Assembly (NCBI GenBank): GCA_964017235.1 | Contig: OZ024940.1 | Location: 24,681,615-24,745,614, forward strand | Direction: 5' to 3' | DNA length: 64,000 nt | Origin: Sabellastarte sp. h YS-2021 | Taxonomy: Eukaryota; Annelida; Polychaeta; Sabellida; Sabellidae | In this document: positions 29,671-39,475 of the stretch, one piece after another | How the letters are laid out: each line of letters opens with the position of its first letter | How positions within the stretch are numbered: the first letter of the stretch is position 1 | Position numbers and translations under genes: made by a program | The notes under the pieces: generated by a model | What the model was told of the DNA's origin: nothing | Database searches by the model: none | Seen by the model: the letters and a program-made list of their open reading frames with translations, nothing else

Positions 29671-31734
29671 CTACATGGAGGTAAGCCCAAGATTTCCTGG
29701 TTCCTGTTTACAAGTTTATTGGAAAGTGTGGGAAAGTTTCAAAGTGCCTCCGAGAGTAGTTCTTGTTTTAAGGCCGGGTTATTGTCTTCCATTCAAACAA
29801 AAACCGCCTCTGGCCCGGTATCCGACAATCAAAAGCAGTTATTCTTCCCCAATGAAGCAAAAAGCTTTGGTGGAAGCGGTTCAACAAATGGTTCAAACAA
29901 GAGCAGTGGTTCCGGTTCAAAACAAGAACTCTCTCGGATTCTACAGTCGTTTGTTTCTGGTTCCAAAACCAGAAAACAAATGGCAACCAGTAATAGACCT
30001 CAGTGTGGTAAATACTTTTTTACATGTTCCCACCTTCAAAATGGAAACTGTAGAAGTCATTCGGGCTTCTCTTCAGACAGGCGAGTGGGTGGCTTTCATA
30101 GACCTTACCGAAGCTTATTTTCATATACCCATACACCAAAAGTTTCAAAAGTATCTACGTTTCCATGTTCAGGGTCAGGCTTATCAGTTCAGAGCCCTAC
30201 CCTTCGGGATTGCGACTGCTCCATGGGAGTTCACTCGAGTAGTGAAAGAGGTCAAATTCATAGCACTTTCACAAGGGGTTCGAATCCATCAGTATTTGGA
30301 CGATTGGCTGGTGAGGGCCAAGGATCCGGATTCTTGTGCTCGGGACGTTCAGAAATTGATCAATCTAGTCGAAAAGTTGGGTTGGATTGTCAATTTGAAA
30401 AAATCGGAACTCAAACCAACTCAAAATCTCGAGTTTCTGGGTTATCGGTTCAACCTTCAAGAAGGTTTGGTCTACCCAAATCAAAAGAAAGTGGACAAAC
30501 TAAAAATTCTGGCAGTTTCCATTTTGCAAGGTCACTCTACTACTCCAAGGAGGCTCATGTCACTAATTGGGGTCATGGCTTCCATGGAAAAAAACAGTTC
30601 CTTTGGGTCGAATCCATATGAGACCGTTTCAGTGGTTTCTGAAGACCAACTGGCAGTTTCCCCAGTCCTTGGACAAGGTAGTCCCAATTTCTCAGTTGAT
30701 AAAGGACCATCTGGCTTGGTGGATGGATCCTCAGAACTTACTCAAGGGTTCGAATCTGCATCAGAAAGAACACAATATGCTGATGTTCACAGATGCATCA
30801 GAGAAGGGTTGGGGGAGCCCACTTGAACAATTGTACTGTAAGTGGGGTCTGGCAGCTATCAGAAAGAAACTTGCATATCAATATTTTGGAACTGAAAGCT
30901 GTTTTTCTAGCCCTAAAACATTTTCAAGGACAATTAAGGCAAAAAATAGTGTTGGTTTCTTCAGACAACTCAACTGTGTTCTCATATATCAACAAGGAAG
31001 GACGCACTCACTCCTTCGAAATGTGTGCTTTGATGTGGAGAATTCTGGCATGGTCCAATGCCAGGGAGATCCAGATCACAGCCAGACATATCCCAGGGAA
31101 TCTCAATGTAATAGCAGATTCCCTATCCAGGAGGGACAAGGCCATCCAGACAGAGTGGTCTTTGCATCCTCAGATCTTTCAAGAAATTTGCCAAGTTTGG
31201 CACAAGCCAGTGGTGGATCTGTTTGCCACCAGCTTGAATTCCAAACTTCCAACCTACGTATCTCCTGTCCCAGACGACAAGGCCTGGCAGATAGATGCAT
31301 TGAACATCTCTTGGGAGGCTCTGGACGCCTATGCTTTTTGTCCAGTAGCCATCCTACCCCAGTTAGTTCAGAAAATGATCACCTACAGGTGCAGGGTCAT
31401 TGTGATAGCACCAGGGTGGCCGGGGATGCCTTGGTTTTGGGATCTGGTGGAATTGTCAGTCAAGATTCCACTGAGGCTTCCTCAAGTGCACAATCTCCTG
31501 AAGCAACCCTTCAGTCTCAGATTTCACAACAATCTGGAGTATCTGAACCTCCATGCGTGGTATCTGGACTCCTTCAAGAAGGTTAAGGAGGATTCTCTGT
31601 TGAGGTGGCAGATAGAATTAAGGCACCTCAGAGAGAATCCTCAAGATGGGTGTATGATTCAAGGTGGGCCATATTTCAAAAGTGGGCCCAGGAGAATCAG
31701 GTGGATGTCTCAAAACCAACTATTCCTCAAATAG
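29669..31734 (+). pseudogene. Element G RT-RNase H-methyltransferase, two frameshifts
   Basis: RT is in the +1 frame relative to gag: SLGFYSRLFLVPKPENKW, FIDLTEAYFHIPI, LPFGIATAPWEF and YLDD (30293-30304), all intact. Frameshifts near 30603 and 30825 interrupt the RNase H region (MFTDASEKGWG; VSSDNSTVFSYINKEG). The MT domain is intact: VDLFATSLNSKLP, DALNISWEALDAYAF and APGWPGMPWFWDLV near 31409-31450. The frame runs to 31734, overlapping YR. Confidence 0.88.
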
Positions 31735-32637
31735 CTGATTTTTTGTATTATCTTTTCGTTGATAAGAACTTGAAACCCAGAACTATTGCTGGTTACAGAA
31801 CTTTAGTAGCAGATGGGTTGGGCTCTGCAGGTCAAATGGTTTCTCAAAGCTTGGACTTGAATCGTTTGATTGCTAGCTTTCATAGGGACAGACCTTCAGC
31901 AAATAGGTCTATTCCCAATTGGGACTTGTCGCTGGTGTTACTGGCCCTCACTCGACCATCTTTTGAACCTTTGGCAAAGGCTGATCTTAAGATTTTGACT
32001 CTTAAGACAGTTTTCTTATTGGCTTTGGCTTCTGGCAAGAGGCGTAGCGAAATTCATGCTTGGACTTTTGACTCCTTCAGTCGGAAAAGGGATTGGTCAC
32101 AAGTTACTTTTTCACCTTCAACTGCTTTCCTGGCCAAAAATCAGTTGGCTTCGGAGGGACCCTTGGCTATTCAACCTGTGGTTATTCCTGCTTTGAAACC
32201 CACATTAGATCCATCTTTGTTGCAAGATAGGTCTCTTTGCCCAGTGAGATCTTTCAGATATTACCTTGATAAGACAAAAGATCTGAGGAAAGGCAAGAAA
32301 CTTCTTTTTGTAGCTATTAAAGAGGGCTACTCAAAAGATATTTCAAAGGCTACTATATCGTCTTGGATTAAGCAGTCTATCATTTTGGCATATGAATAAG
32401 TCTGATCAGGAAGTTCAAACTGTTTCCCAAGTCAAGGCACATGAGGTTAGAGCTTTGGCTGCCTCGTTGGCTTTTAAGGGAGGAGTTGCTTTGGATGAGA
32501 TTATGGCTTCCTGTTTTTGGAGAAGCCATTCTACTTTCACAAATTTTTACCTCAAAGATTTGTGCTGGCATAATGGTGATGTTATGAAGATTGGGCCTGT
32601 AGTTGCGGCTCAACATATTGTAAATTGTTAATGTCAT
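31575..32637 (+). pseudogene. Element G tyrosine recombinase, one frameshift
   Basis: N-terminal part ADRIKAPQRESSRWVYDSRW, then FLYYLFVDKNLKPRTIAGYR and GKRRSEIHAW (Arg near 32040). A frameshift at about 32395 ends the first frame at TAA 32397-32399. The rest continues with HEVR (32440-32451), CFWRSHSTFTNF and Tyr (32548-32550) to TAA at 32629-32631. The HxxR and Trp contexts differ from A-D, marking a separate family. No G run follows this YR. Confidence 0.87.
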
Positions 32638-33133
32638 TATTAATATTTTATTATTATAATGTCATTGTATTTGAAATTTTGTTATTTGGCTTCTTGTGTT
32701 TTCAGATGTGTTCTGAGGTGTTGTACAGCTGTAAATAGACCATTTTATTACGCTACAATAGCTTACCATGTGGGACTTAATGCTGTTCTTGGGTTGCCAC
32801 ACCCGGGGCCAACGTCTTAGAAAAAAAGATCGTTCTTGTTAGCCACCGGATATACTGGTAGTTGTTGTTACGTGATAACTTCTGACCAATCGCCCTACTT
32901 TCTTGTTGGCCACGATTGACTGGTAGCAGTTTGTAAATATACAGACATTTTCATTTATTTCTCAGTCTTTACTTATTGTTGGAGGCTAATATTTGGATAT
33001 TTCTTTTATTATATTTCATAGATCATTCCGTTAAAATCTTATTTTCACAGGATAAGTATTTTTCTTGCTTTGCGTGTTTGGAGTTTTCCTCGGTACAGGC
33101 AATTTTAATTGTACGTCTTTTATTGCGTATAAA

Positions 33134-35291
33134 ATGTCTCTCCATCAAGCAAATAAAGACAAACCGAGAGCTCAGAAATGCCGCCACTTTTGCTTTAGTT
33201 TCGACCTACACAACTACTGCCCTACCTGTAGGGAGGCTGGCAAGGGAGATGACCCTGTGTCACCTTCGAAACTTCCTGTCAAATCTGTACATCTTTTTCA
33301 GATGAACAGTTGAAAAAGATCCAGAACAGGAAACAGTATCTTAAAAAGCAAAAAGTGGAAACTAGTTCCAAAGATGATGAACTAGATCTTTTGGGTGAAG
33401 GCGACGGGGACTCCTTCACTGGATATAATGCAGACCTCGAGAGTGCTGCTGATAATCTTTTTACCTCACCCCCCCGTCCTCAACCTCTCGCCTTCAGTTC
33501 CTTGTCTTTAAAGACCCCAGCCAAGTCTGTCCCACCCACCCCAGGTACAGCTTTGCAAAATAAAATTCAGAAAAATCCCTGGGTGATTCCTTAAATATAC
33601 ATATACAGCAGCAAATGGGTTCCTTCCAGGCATCCATGTTGGAAGCCTTTCAGTCACTTCGAGAGGAGTTGACCACTAAAAAGAAACCCGAGGTTGAATC
33701 CTCATTTTCTGCTTCCAAACCTGGTACATCCAGTGACAATGCTGCCCATCTGGACCTACCCCCTCCGAGATCTAGTACTAATATTCAGACCGAGGCAATG
33801 GATGTGGACTATGGTCCAGCACTGCCTCCTCGTTTAGTACTTAACCAAGATACCTCGGATCAGTACGTTGCCCCCTCAGAGGTTCATCCGAAAGAGGTCT
33901 CGTACTCTCATAAAAAGCAAAGCCATAGGCAGCCAGTTGATCTGGACTCTGTCTCGGACCAACTAAATGAGGATTCCGACGAACCTTGGATCCCTTCTTC
34001 TAGACCTAAAAAGCACTCTGACAAGAGTAAGCACAAATCCAGGTCCAGATATGTCTCATCCTCTTCAGAGGAAGATCAGTCCCCTGTAGCCAGACACAGG
34101 TCTTCTAAGCCCTTTAGGGCTCAGCCCTCAGGAGCAGCTTCTGATCAAGACCTCCCACAACATGATCCAGACCCCCCTTATTATAGGGAAGTAGCTCTGT
34201 CTGACATGCCCTCACAATACTCTGAAGAAGTAGATACCTTCAGGCGCATTCTCTCTCTCCCTGACCCCAGGGAATCCATGCCTAGGTCTTCAACTTCAGT
34301 GTTGGGTCTAGACGATGAAAAAGGCCGTCAAGAGCTCAGGCCTAGAGGTCCTTCCTATATTTTACCCCTTAGCTCAGTTATCAAGGACGCCTTTGATAAA
34401 TTCCAACATGACTTTAAAGCTGCCAATTTATCTGAGGGCAAATATGTCAAGCCTCCTCCTTCCACTTCTAAGTGGTACAAGGTGGGAGAGCCCACATTTC
34501 AGGACAAAATTCAGGAGTTGAATACAGACTTTGCCAAGATCTGTATTACTCCTAGGCCTCCTGGGGCACCAGTAGCCAAAGTTCCCCTGCCAGTTCTCAA
34601 GGAGCTGGAACATCAGGCTAGACAAAATATCTCAACCCTCAACTTCACCGCTGCCTTTGCCAAAACCTCTTCTTCCTGCAATGCTTCCTTGGAAAAATGC
34701 CAACATAGCATTAAGTCAACTGTCAAGAAGATTAAATCTCAGATTCAGAAAGGTGCCAATCCTGAGAAAGCAGCAAAGCGCGGATATGAGGAAGTTGCTG
34801 AGTACATGGATTTCTGGAATAAGACAGTTCTTATCCAACACAGGGCACTCACCTGTCTCAGCAAATCCCTAGCCCATATTCTCCAGAGGGAGTTATATTC
34901 TGTGGCTAATACCGGCTTGCTTAGGGGCAAAGCCGAGATGACTCTCTTGCATCCACACTTAGGGGAAATGCGACATCAAGAACTTAGGAACTCGTCCTTT
35001 TGGGGCGCGTCCTTGTTCGAGTCTCAACTCGTGAAGGAAGGTGAGGACTTCCTTCTCAAAAAAGGCACCTCAAAAGACTCTCAGGGTTTCACACCCTACC
35101 AGAATAAGCCCTTTCGTGGTCCCCACAAGAAAAGAGGCTCCTACAGGAAACGCCCCTATGGGGGCAATTCCTCTCAAAGCAGTAATCAATCCTCTTCCTC
35201 GGGAAAAGGAAAACCCAACTTCAGAGGCTCCAGGGGTCGTTTTCGACCCCACAATAGGGGAAGGGGGCGTGTAAACCCCCCTTCCCAATGA
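33134..35291 (+). pseudogene. Element F gag, long C-terminal ORF intact
   Basis: ATG 33134 starts MSLHQANKDKPRAQKCRHFC, with a Cys/His cluster (CRHFC, YCPTCRE) that loses frame near 33255. A second frame covers DDELDLLGEGDGDSF, then a third, open for 558 codons from 33615, contains Ser/Lys-rich HSDKSKHKSRSRYVSSSSEE, PPYYREVALSDMPSQY, LPDPRESMP, WYKVGEPTFQDK, LEHQARQNISTLNFTAAF and a basic RGSRGRFRPHNRGRGR tail. It ends TGA 35289-35291, context CAA-UGA-CUC. This gag family is clearly different from that of A-D outside the N-terminal cluster. Confidence 0.87.
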
Positions 35292-36618
35292 CTCCTCAAA
35301 AGCCTCACTCAATTCACCAGTAGGAGGTCGCCTCCGTTCTTTCAGGAGAGACTGGCTAACAAACAAATGTTCTCAAAACGTGTTAAACATTATCACCAAT
35401 GGCTACGTTCTGCCATTCCGTTCAAAACCAAACTTGGTCAGATTTCCTCTGATTTTGTCAGAGTACAAGGCCCAACAAAAAGACCAAGCCTTAGCCACTT
35501 GTATCCAGTCTCTCCTGTCAAAGAACGCTATCGAAAGGGTGGAAAATGTAAAATCTCGGGTTTTACAGTCGCCTGTTCCTAGTACCCAAGCCTCACCAAA
35601 GGGAGAGGCCAGTCATAGACTTAAGCAGGCTCAACACTTTTCTACACGTAGAAAAGTTCAAAATGGAAACTCCAGAGTCCATCAGGACCTCCCTGATTCC
35701 AGGGGAATGGGTATCATCGATAGATCATAAATCAGGAAAAATCAGAACTGAAACCTACTCAGGTGTTTTCGTTCGTGAGCTACGAATACCACCTAGATTC
35801 AGCCCTTGTAAAACCCACTCAAGAGAGATGCCAGAACCAAACAGTGTTAGTTGCTACGGACAACTCAACAGTGGTAGCCTACATCAACAAACAAGGAGGA
35901 ACTCACTCAGCAGAGATGTGTGCTCTCCTGTGAAAATCATGACCTGGTGCCATCACTACCACACAACATTGAAAGCCAGGTACATTCCAGGGTGCCTGAA
36001 TGTGATGGCCGACCTACTGTCCAGGTCCAACCAAGTGCAGTCAACAGAGTGGTCTCTGCACCCACAGGTGTTCAAACAGATCTGCCAAAAGTGGTTCACA
36101 CCTCATGTAGACTTATTTGCCACTCACCTGAACCACAAGCTCCCACTGTACGTGTCTCCTGTCCCAGAGCCAAGGGCCTGGGACATAGATGCTCTAAACA
36201 TAAACTGGACCAACCTCACGGCCTATGCTTACCCTCCTATGGCTCTCCTTCACAAGGTGATCCAAAAGATCAAGCAATGTCATTGCCTGATCATCGTGAT
36301 AGCCCCAGGCTGGCCAGGATGCCCTGGTTTTGGGACCTAGTGCAGCTCTCAACAGAGATCCCTCTTCAACTCCCAGTGTCAAGGACCCTACTCAAACAGT
36401 CCCACAAGTATGTGTTCCACAACAACCTACAACAGCTGAACCTCCACGCCTGGTGTCTAGGAGCGGACAACTCCAAGAACAAGGCTTCTCTGTGGAGGTG
36501 GCAGAGAGAATTGCTGCCCCTCAGCGATCATCAACAAGGACCATCTACAAGTCAAAGTGGGCCCTATTTAAAAAATGGTGCAGAGAAAATTCGGTGGATT
36601 TCCCCACTCCATCTGTGA
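35290..36618 (+). pseudogene. Element F pol with RT catalytic core deleted
   Basis: The +1 frame starts NDSSKASLNSPVGGRLRSFR, then GYVLPFRSKPNLVRFPLI and METPESIRTSLIPGEWVSSI. At about 35726 the sequence jumps to KSGKIRTETYSG, near the end of RT, then again at about 35837 to RNase H (VLVATDNSTVVAYIN, in another frame). The YxDD region and the first RNase H half are gone. The MT domain is mostly intact (VDLFATHLNHKLP, DALNINWTNL, APGWPG..PWFWDLV). F cannot make active RT and would depend on other copies. Confidence 0.85.
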
Positions 36619-37520
36619 AACAAATCTCAGATTTTTTCATGTACCTGTACCAAGACCTAAACAGGCGCCCCTCGACCATTGATGGTTACAGGACCGCAAT
36701 CGTTGACACTTTGGGCCCAACGGCCCTCCATATTGCACATAATGCAGACCTTCATAGGTTACTCTCCAGTTTTCACAGGGATCATCCAAAAAGTTCCAGA
36801 AATTTACCCAAGTGGAACCTTTCTGTTGTCCTCAACGAGCTCACTAAAGCACCATTTGAGCCCATGAAAGACACAGACCTCAAACATCTTACTCTCAAAA
36901 CTGCTTTCTTGCTAGCTTTGGCCTCCAGCAAGCGCCGCAGCGAAATCCATGCCTGGGTCGCAAACAAAGTATCTAATCTAGGCCAATGGGAAAAGGTTGC
37001 CTTGTTCCCTTCTTCTGATTTCATAGCCAAAAACCAACTAGCAAGAGAAGGTTCTCAAAGTGTGTCTCCGGTGACTATTCCTGCTTTGACTACCATTGTA
37101 GATAGACAATTTAAAGAAGACAGGACCCTGTGTCCGGTGCGAGCCCTGAGGTTTTATTTGGACCGAACAAAAGACCTGCGAGGGTCTCGTTCGCTCCTTT
37201 TCATCTCCTTTAAGAAAGGACATACCTCAGACCCACTACACTCTCTTCCTGGTTGAAACAAACCATTCTACTTTGTTACAAACAAGCAGACCAACAAGCC
37301 TTGGACTTGGTCCAAGTTAAAGCGCATGACATCCGGGCCTTCGCGGCCTCTAAGGCCTTTTACGGTGGGGTATAGGTGGACCAAATCATGCAAGCCTGTC
37401 ACTGGAAAGCTCACAACACATTTACAAATTTTTACCTAAAAGACCTTACTTGGTCGGACACCGACAACAATATGTATCTGGGACCCGTAGTGGCGGCACA
37501 ACAAGTCCTAGATCCTTCCC
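36470..37520 (+). pseudogene. Element F tyrosine recombinase, broken
   Basis: N-terminal part VAERIAAPQRSSTRTIYKSK, FFMYLYQDLNRRPSTIDGYR and SKRRSEIHAW (near 36928). A small deletion after KKGHTSD (about 37230) shifts the frame, and a TAG replaces the residue after GGV near 37373. The end is readable: HDIR (37325-37336), CHWKAHNTFTNF and Tyr (37433-37435), YLGPVVAAQQ. Confidence 0.85.
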
Positions 37521-37550
37521 CTCAGACCAGTTGTCCTCGGAAAGAAAAAA

Positions 37551-37568
37551 GGGGGGGGGGGGGGGGGG
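37551..37568 (+). repeat. Oligo-G tract downstream of the F recombinase
   Basis: Eighteen G after six A. The homologous place in E (about 55003) has lost the run. Confidence 0.85.
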
Positions 37569-38025
37569 CACATCCGCTACAACCAAGTCTTCAGGAGTCT
37601 CTCCCAGGATCTAGGTATTCCTTTACCTTCAAGATGTTACGGGTAAGGTCATTTTGTTTTTCAGTTATCAAGTATTTTCTATTAAGGACTTATTAGTTGT
37701 CATTAATCTCATATTCAGGTGGAAAAAATTTATGAGATGTCCAACCATCGGGTTGGTCAGTCACACGTGAAGGGCCCTCAGGGACCCTTAGACCTTGAAG
37801 TGAGCACTGCTGCACTTCCGTCCTACAATCAAACATCTAGACAGTTCTAGAACTGTCCCTCATTTCACTTAGGTTTTTTGGCTCGTTACAGGCCCGGTCT
37901 TCGGGATCGGGGCACTGTAAATGGGACTCAGACTGGTATTTTTGGCACTATTCTATACTTATTAATTCAAAATCTTAGAAAAAATCTTCCAGTCTCAGCT
38001 GTAATCCCGCCACCGGGCGGTTGGA

Positions 38026-38120
38026 TTCCGCATTAAGTCCCACATGGTAAGCTATTGTAGCGTAATAAAATTGAAAATTTTAATTACTTAAATGTAGCTT
38101 TTATAAGCTACAAGCTTACC
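38026..38120 (+). repeat. ICR of element F (first copy)
   Basis: CATTAAGTCCCACATGGTAA...AAGCTTACCATG. It joins complements of the right and left ends. It passes into TATCACATGACGACAACTAC, so the inner part of the right ITR normally following is shorter than in E. A second copy starts near 38550. Confidence 0.85.
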
Positions 38121-38294
38121 ATGTTATCACATGACGACAACTACCAGTATATCCGGTGGCTAACAAGAACGATTTTTTTTTTCTAAGACGTTGGCCCCGG
38201 GTGTGGCAACCCGAGAACAGCATTAAGTCCCACATGGTAAGCTTGTAGCTAAAAAAAGCTACATTTAAGTAATTAAAATTTTCAATTTTGTTAG
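38121..38294 (+). repeat. Right inverted terminal repeat of F (first copy)
   Basis: Inverse of 32743-32875, with TATCCGGTGGCTAACAAGAA and ACGTTGGCCCCGGGTGTGGC, ending AATTAAAATTTTCAATTTT. The second copy ends near 38817. Confidence 0.88.
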
Positions 38295-38877
38295 CTGTTA
38301 GTTTACTGTTTGATGAGTTTAGAGGTGGTGGTGTGAACGGTATCAACATACCCATCTAGACAGTTCTAGAACTGTCCCTCATTTCACTTAGGTTTTTTGG
38401 CTCGTTACAGGCCCGGTCTTCGGGATCGGGGCACTGTAAATGGGACTCAGACTGGTATTTTTGGCACTATTCTATACTTATTAATTCAAAATCTTAGAAA
38501 AAAAATGACATATCTTCCAGTCTCAGCTGTAATCCCGCCACCGGGCGGTTGGATTCCACATTAAGTCCCACATGGTAAGCTATTGTAGCGTAATAAAATT
38601 GAAAATTTTAATTACTTAAATGTAGCTTTTATAAGCTACAAGCTTACCCTGTTATCACATGACGACAACTACCAGTATATCCGGTGGCTAACAAGAACGA
38701 TTTTTTTTTTCTAAGACGTTGGCCCCGGGTGTGGCAACCCGAGAACAGCATTAAGTCCCACATGGTAAGCTTGTAGCTTATAAAAGCTACATTTAAGTAA
38801 TTAAAATTTTCAATTTTGTTAGCTGTTAGTTTACTGTTTGATGAGTTTAGAGGTGGTGGTGTGAACGGTATCAACAT

Positions 38878-39132
38878 AAGGAGTATGACTTCCACAGTAT
38901 TACTCAACAGTCCGGCTTCCTCGTGGTTGAGGTGAGTCTGAGTGTGAATGCCTGTATGCTTGTGGTGTGTTTTATTTACTGTCCATGTGGTTGTTACTAG
39001 GTCTGTATTTCTAGTACTGCCCGCCATCCATGAAGGCTGCATTCAGCTATGGTCAGGAAATGTTAAGTGTATTTTTCGCAATAAAATTGAAAAATTTTGT
39101 TGTAATTTAAATTTTTATTAGATAAATACTTA
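38878..39132 (+). mobile_element. Element G, 3' remnant with partial ICR
   Basis: It ends CAGCTATGGTCAGGAAATGT...TTTTTCGCAATAAAATTG and ATTAGATAAATACTTA. This is the inverse of G's left terminus (29025) plus its own right-end sequence, i.e. the ICR. The right ITR that should follow is missing, and C's gag starts immediately after, so a deletion removed G's right end. Confidence 0.85.
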
Positions 39133-39475
39133 GCCGGGAGTCAAGCAGGATACATGGTTACATCTTCGAAATGCTCCAATGTTTGGCTATGGCCTCTTTC
39201 CCGACGCAGTCATTGCCACTGCTGAACAGGATATCATCAAGCATGAGGCTTCCGGTACTGCTCTGAGACCCGGTCCGGGTGCTTCACAGCAGTCCGGTTG
39301 CAGAGCAGCCAACAGATACCGACCTTATGACAGAAGGGATCATAGATCTGCTGGTATGGAGCAAGAACAACAGCCCTGGAGACAATTCAGTAGGCCTAGG
39401 AATAGGGGACGTGGACGAGGTAGAGGTTCTAATCCTCGTTTGTCTCGCTCCAAGGGATATAAAGCCTTTAAATGA
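39133..39475 (+). pseudogene. Element C gag, C-terminal end
   Basis: It reads PGVKQDTWLHLRNAPMFGYG, FPDAVIATAEQDI, RPGPGASQQSG and a basic GRGRGRGSNPRLSRSKGYK tail to TGA 39473-39475 in context AAA-UGA-CUA-UUA. The UGA-CUA sequence is the strongest known eukaryotic readthrough hexamer. Confidence 0.88.

Larger units (their letters stand above)
29025..32742 (+). mobile_element. DIRS element G, 5' segment (inserted in the gag of C)
   Basis: The left terminus TTTATTGCGAAAAATACACT starts inside C's gag. G belongs to a different family from A-D, with no CCGGT-rich ITR. It carries a gag remnant, RT/RH/MT and YR, and is interrupted at 32743 by F. A G remnant with part of the ICR is found at 38878-39132; the right ITR is missing. 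Confidence 0.9.
32743..38294 (+). mobile_element. DIRS element F (innermost), inserted in the 3' UTR of G
   Basis: The left ITR TTTTATTACGCTACAATAGC...GGCCAACGTCTTAG matches the right ITR ending at 38294. F is the same family as E. It carries a long gag, a pol lacking the RT centre, a damaged YR, an 18-G run and an ICR. Flanks GACCATTTT and TTTTGTTAGCTG belong to G. Its 3' end is duplicated directly downstream (38353-38877). Confidence 0.9.
37834..38877 (+). repeat. 519-bp direct tandem duplication covering F's ICR and right ITR
   Basis: Unit 1 starts CATCTAGACAGTTCTAGAAC at 37834 and the same sequence restarts at 38353. Each unit holds the last part of F's 3' UTR, the ICR, the right ITR and about 65 bp of G flank (GTTAGCTGTTAGTTTACTG...GTATCAACATA). 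The copies differ at a few sites (for example an extra ATGACAT in unit 2). Including G flank in both units shows that the duplication followed F's insertion. Confidence 0.9.

Noticed and set aside
37834..38877. Two separate insertions of an F-type 3' end
   Set aside because: Both units contain the same 65 bp of G flank, which a second insertion would not bring. A post-insertion tandem duplication fits better.
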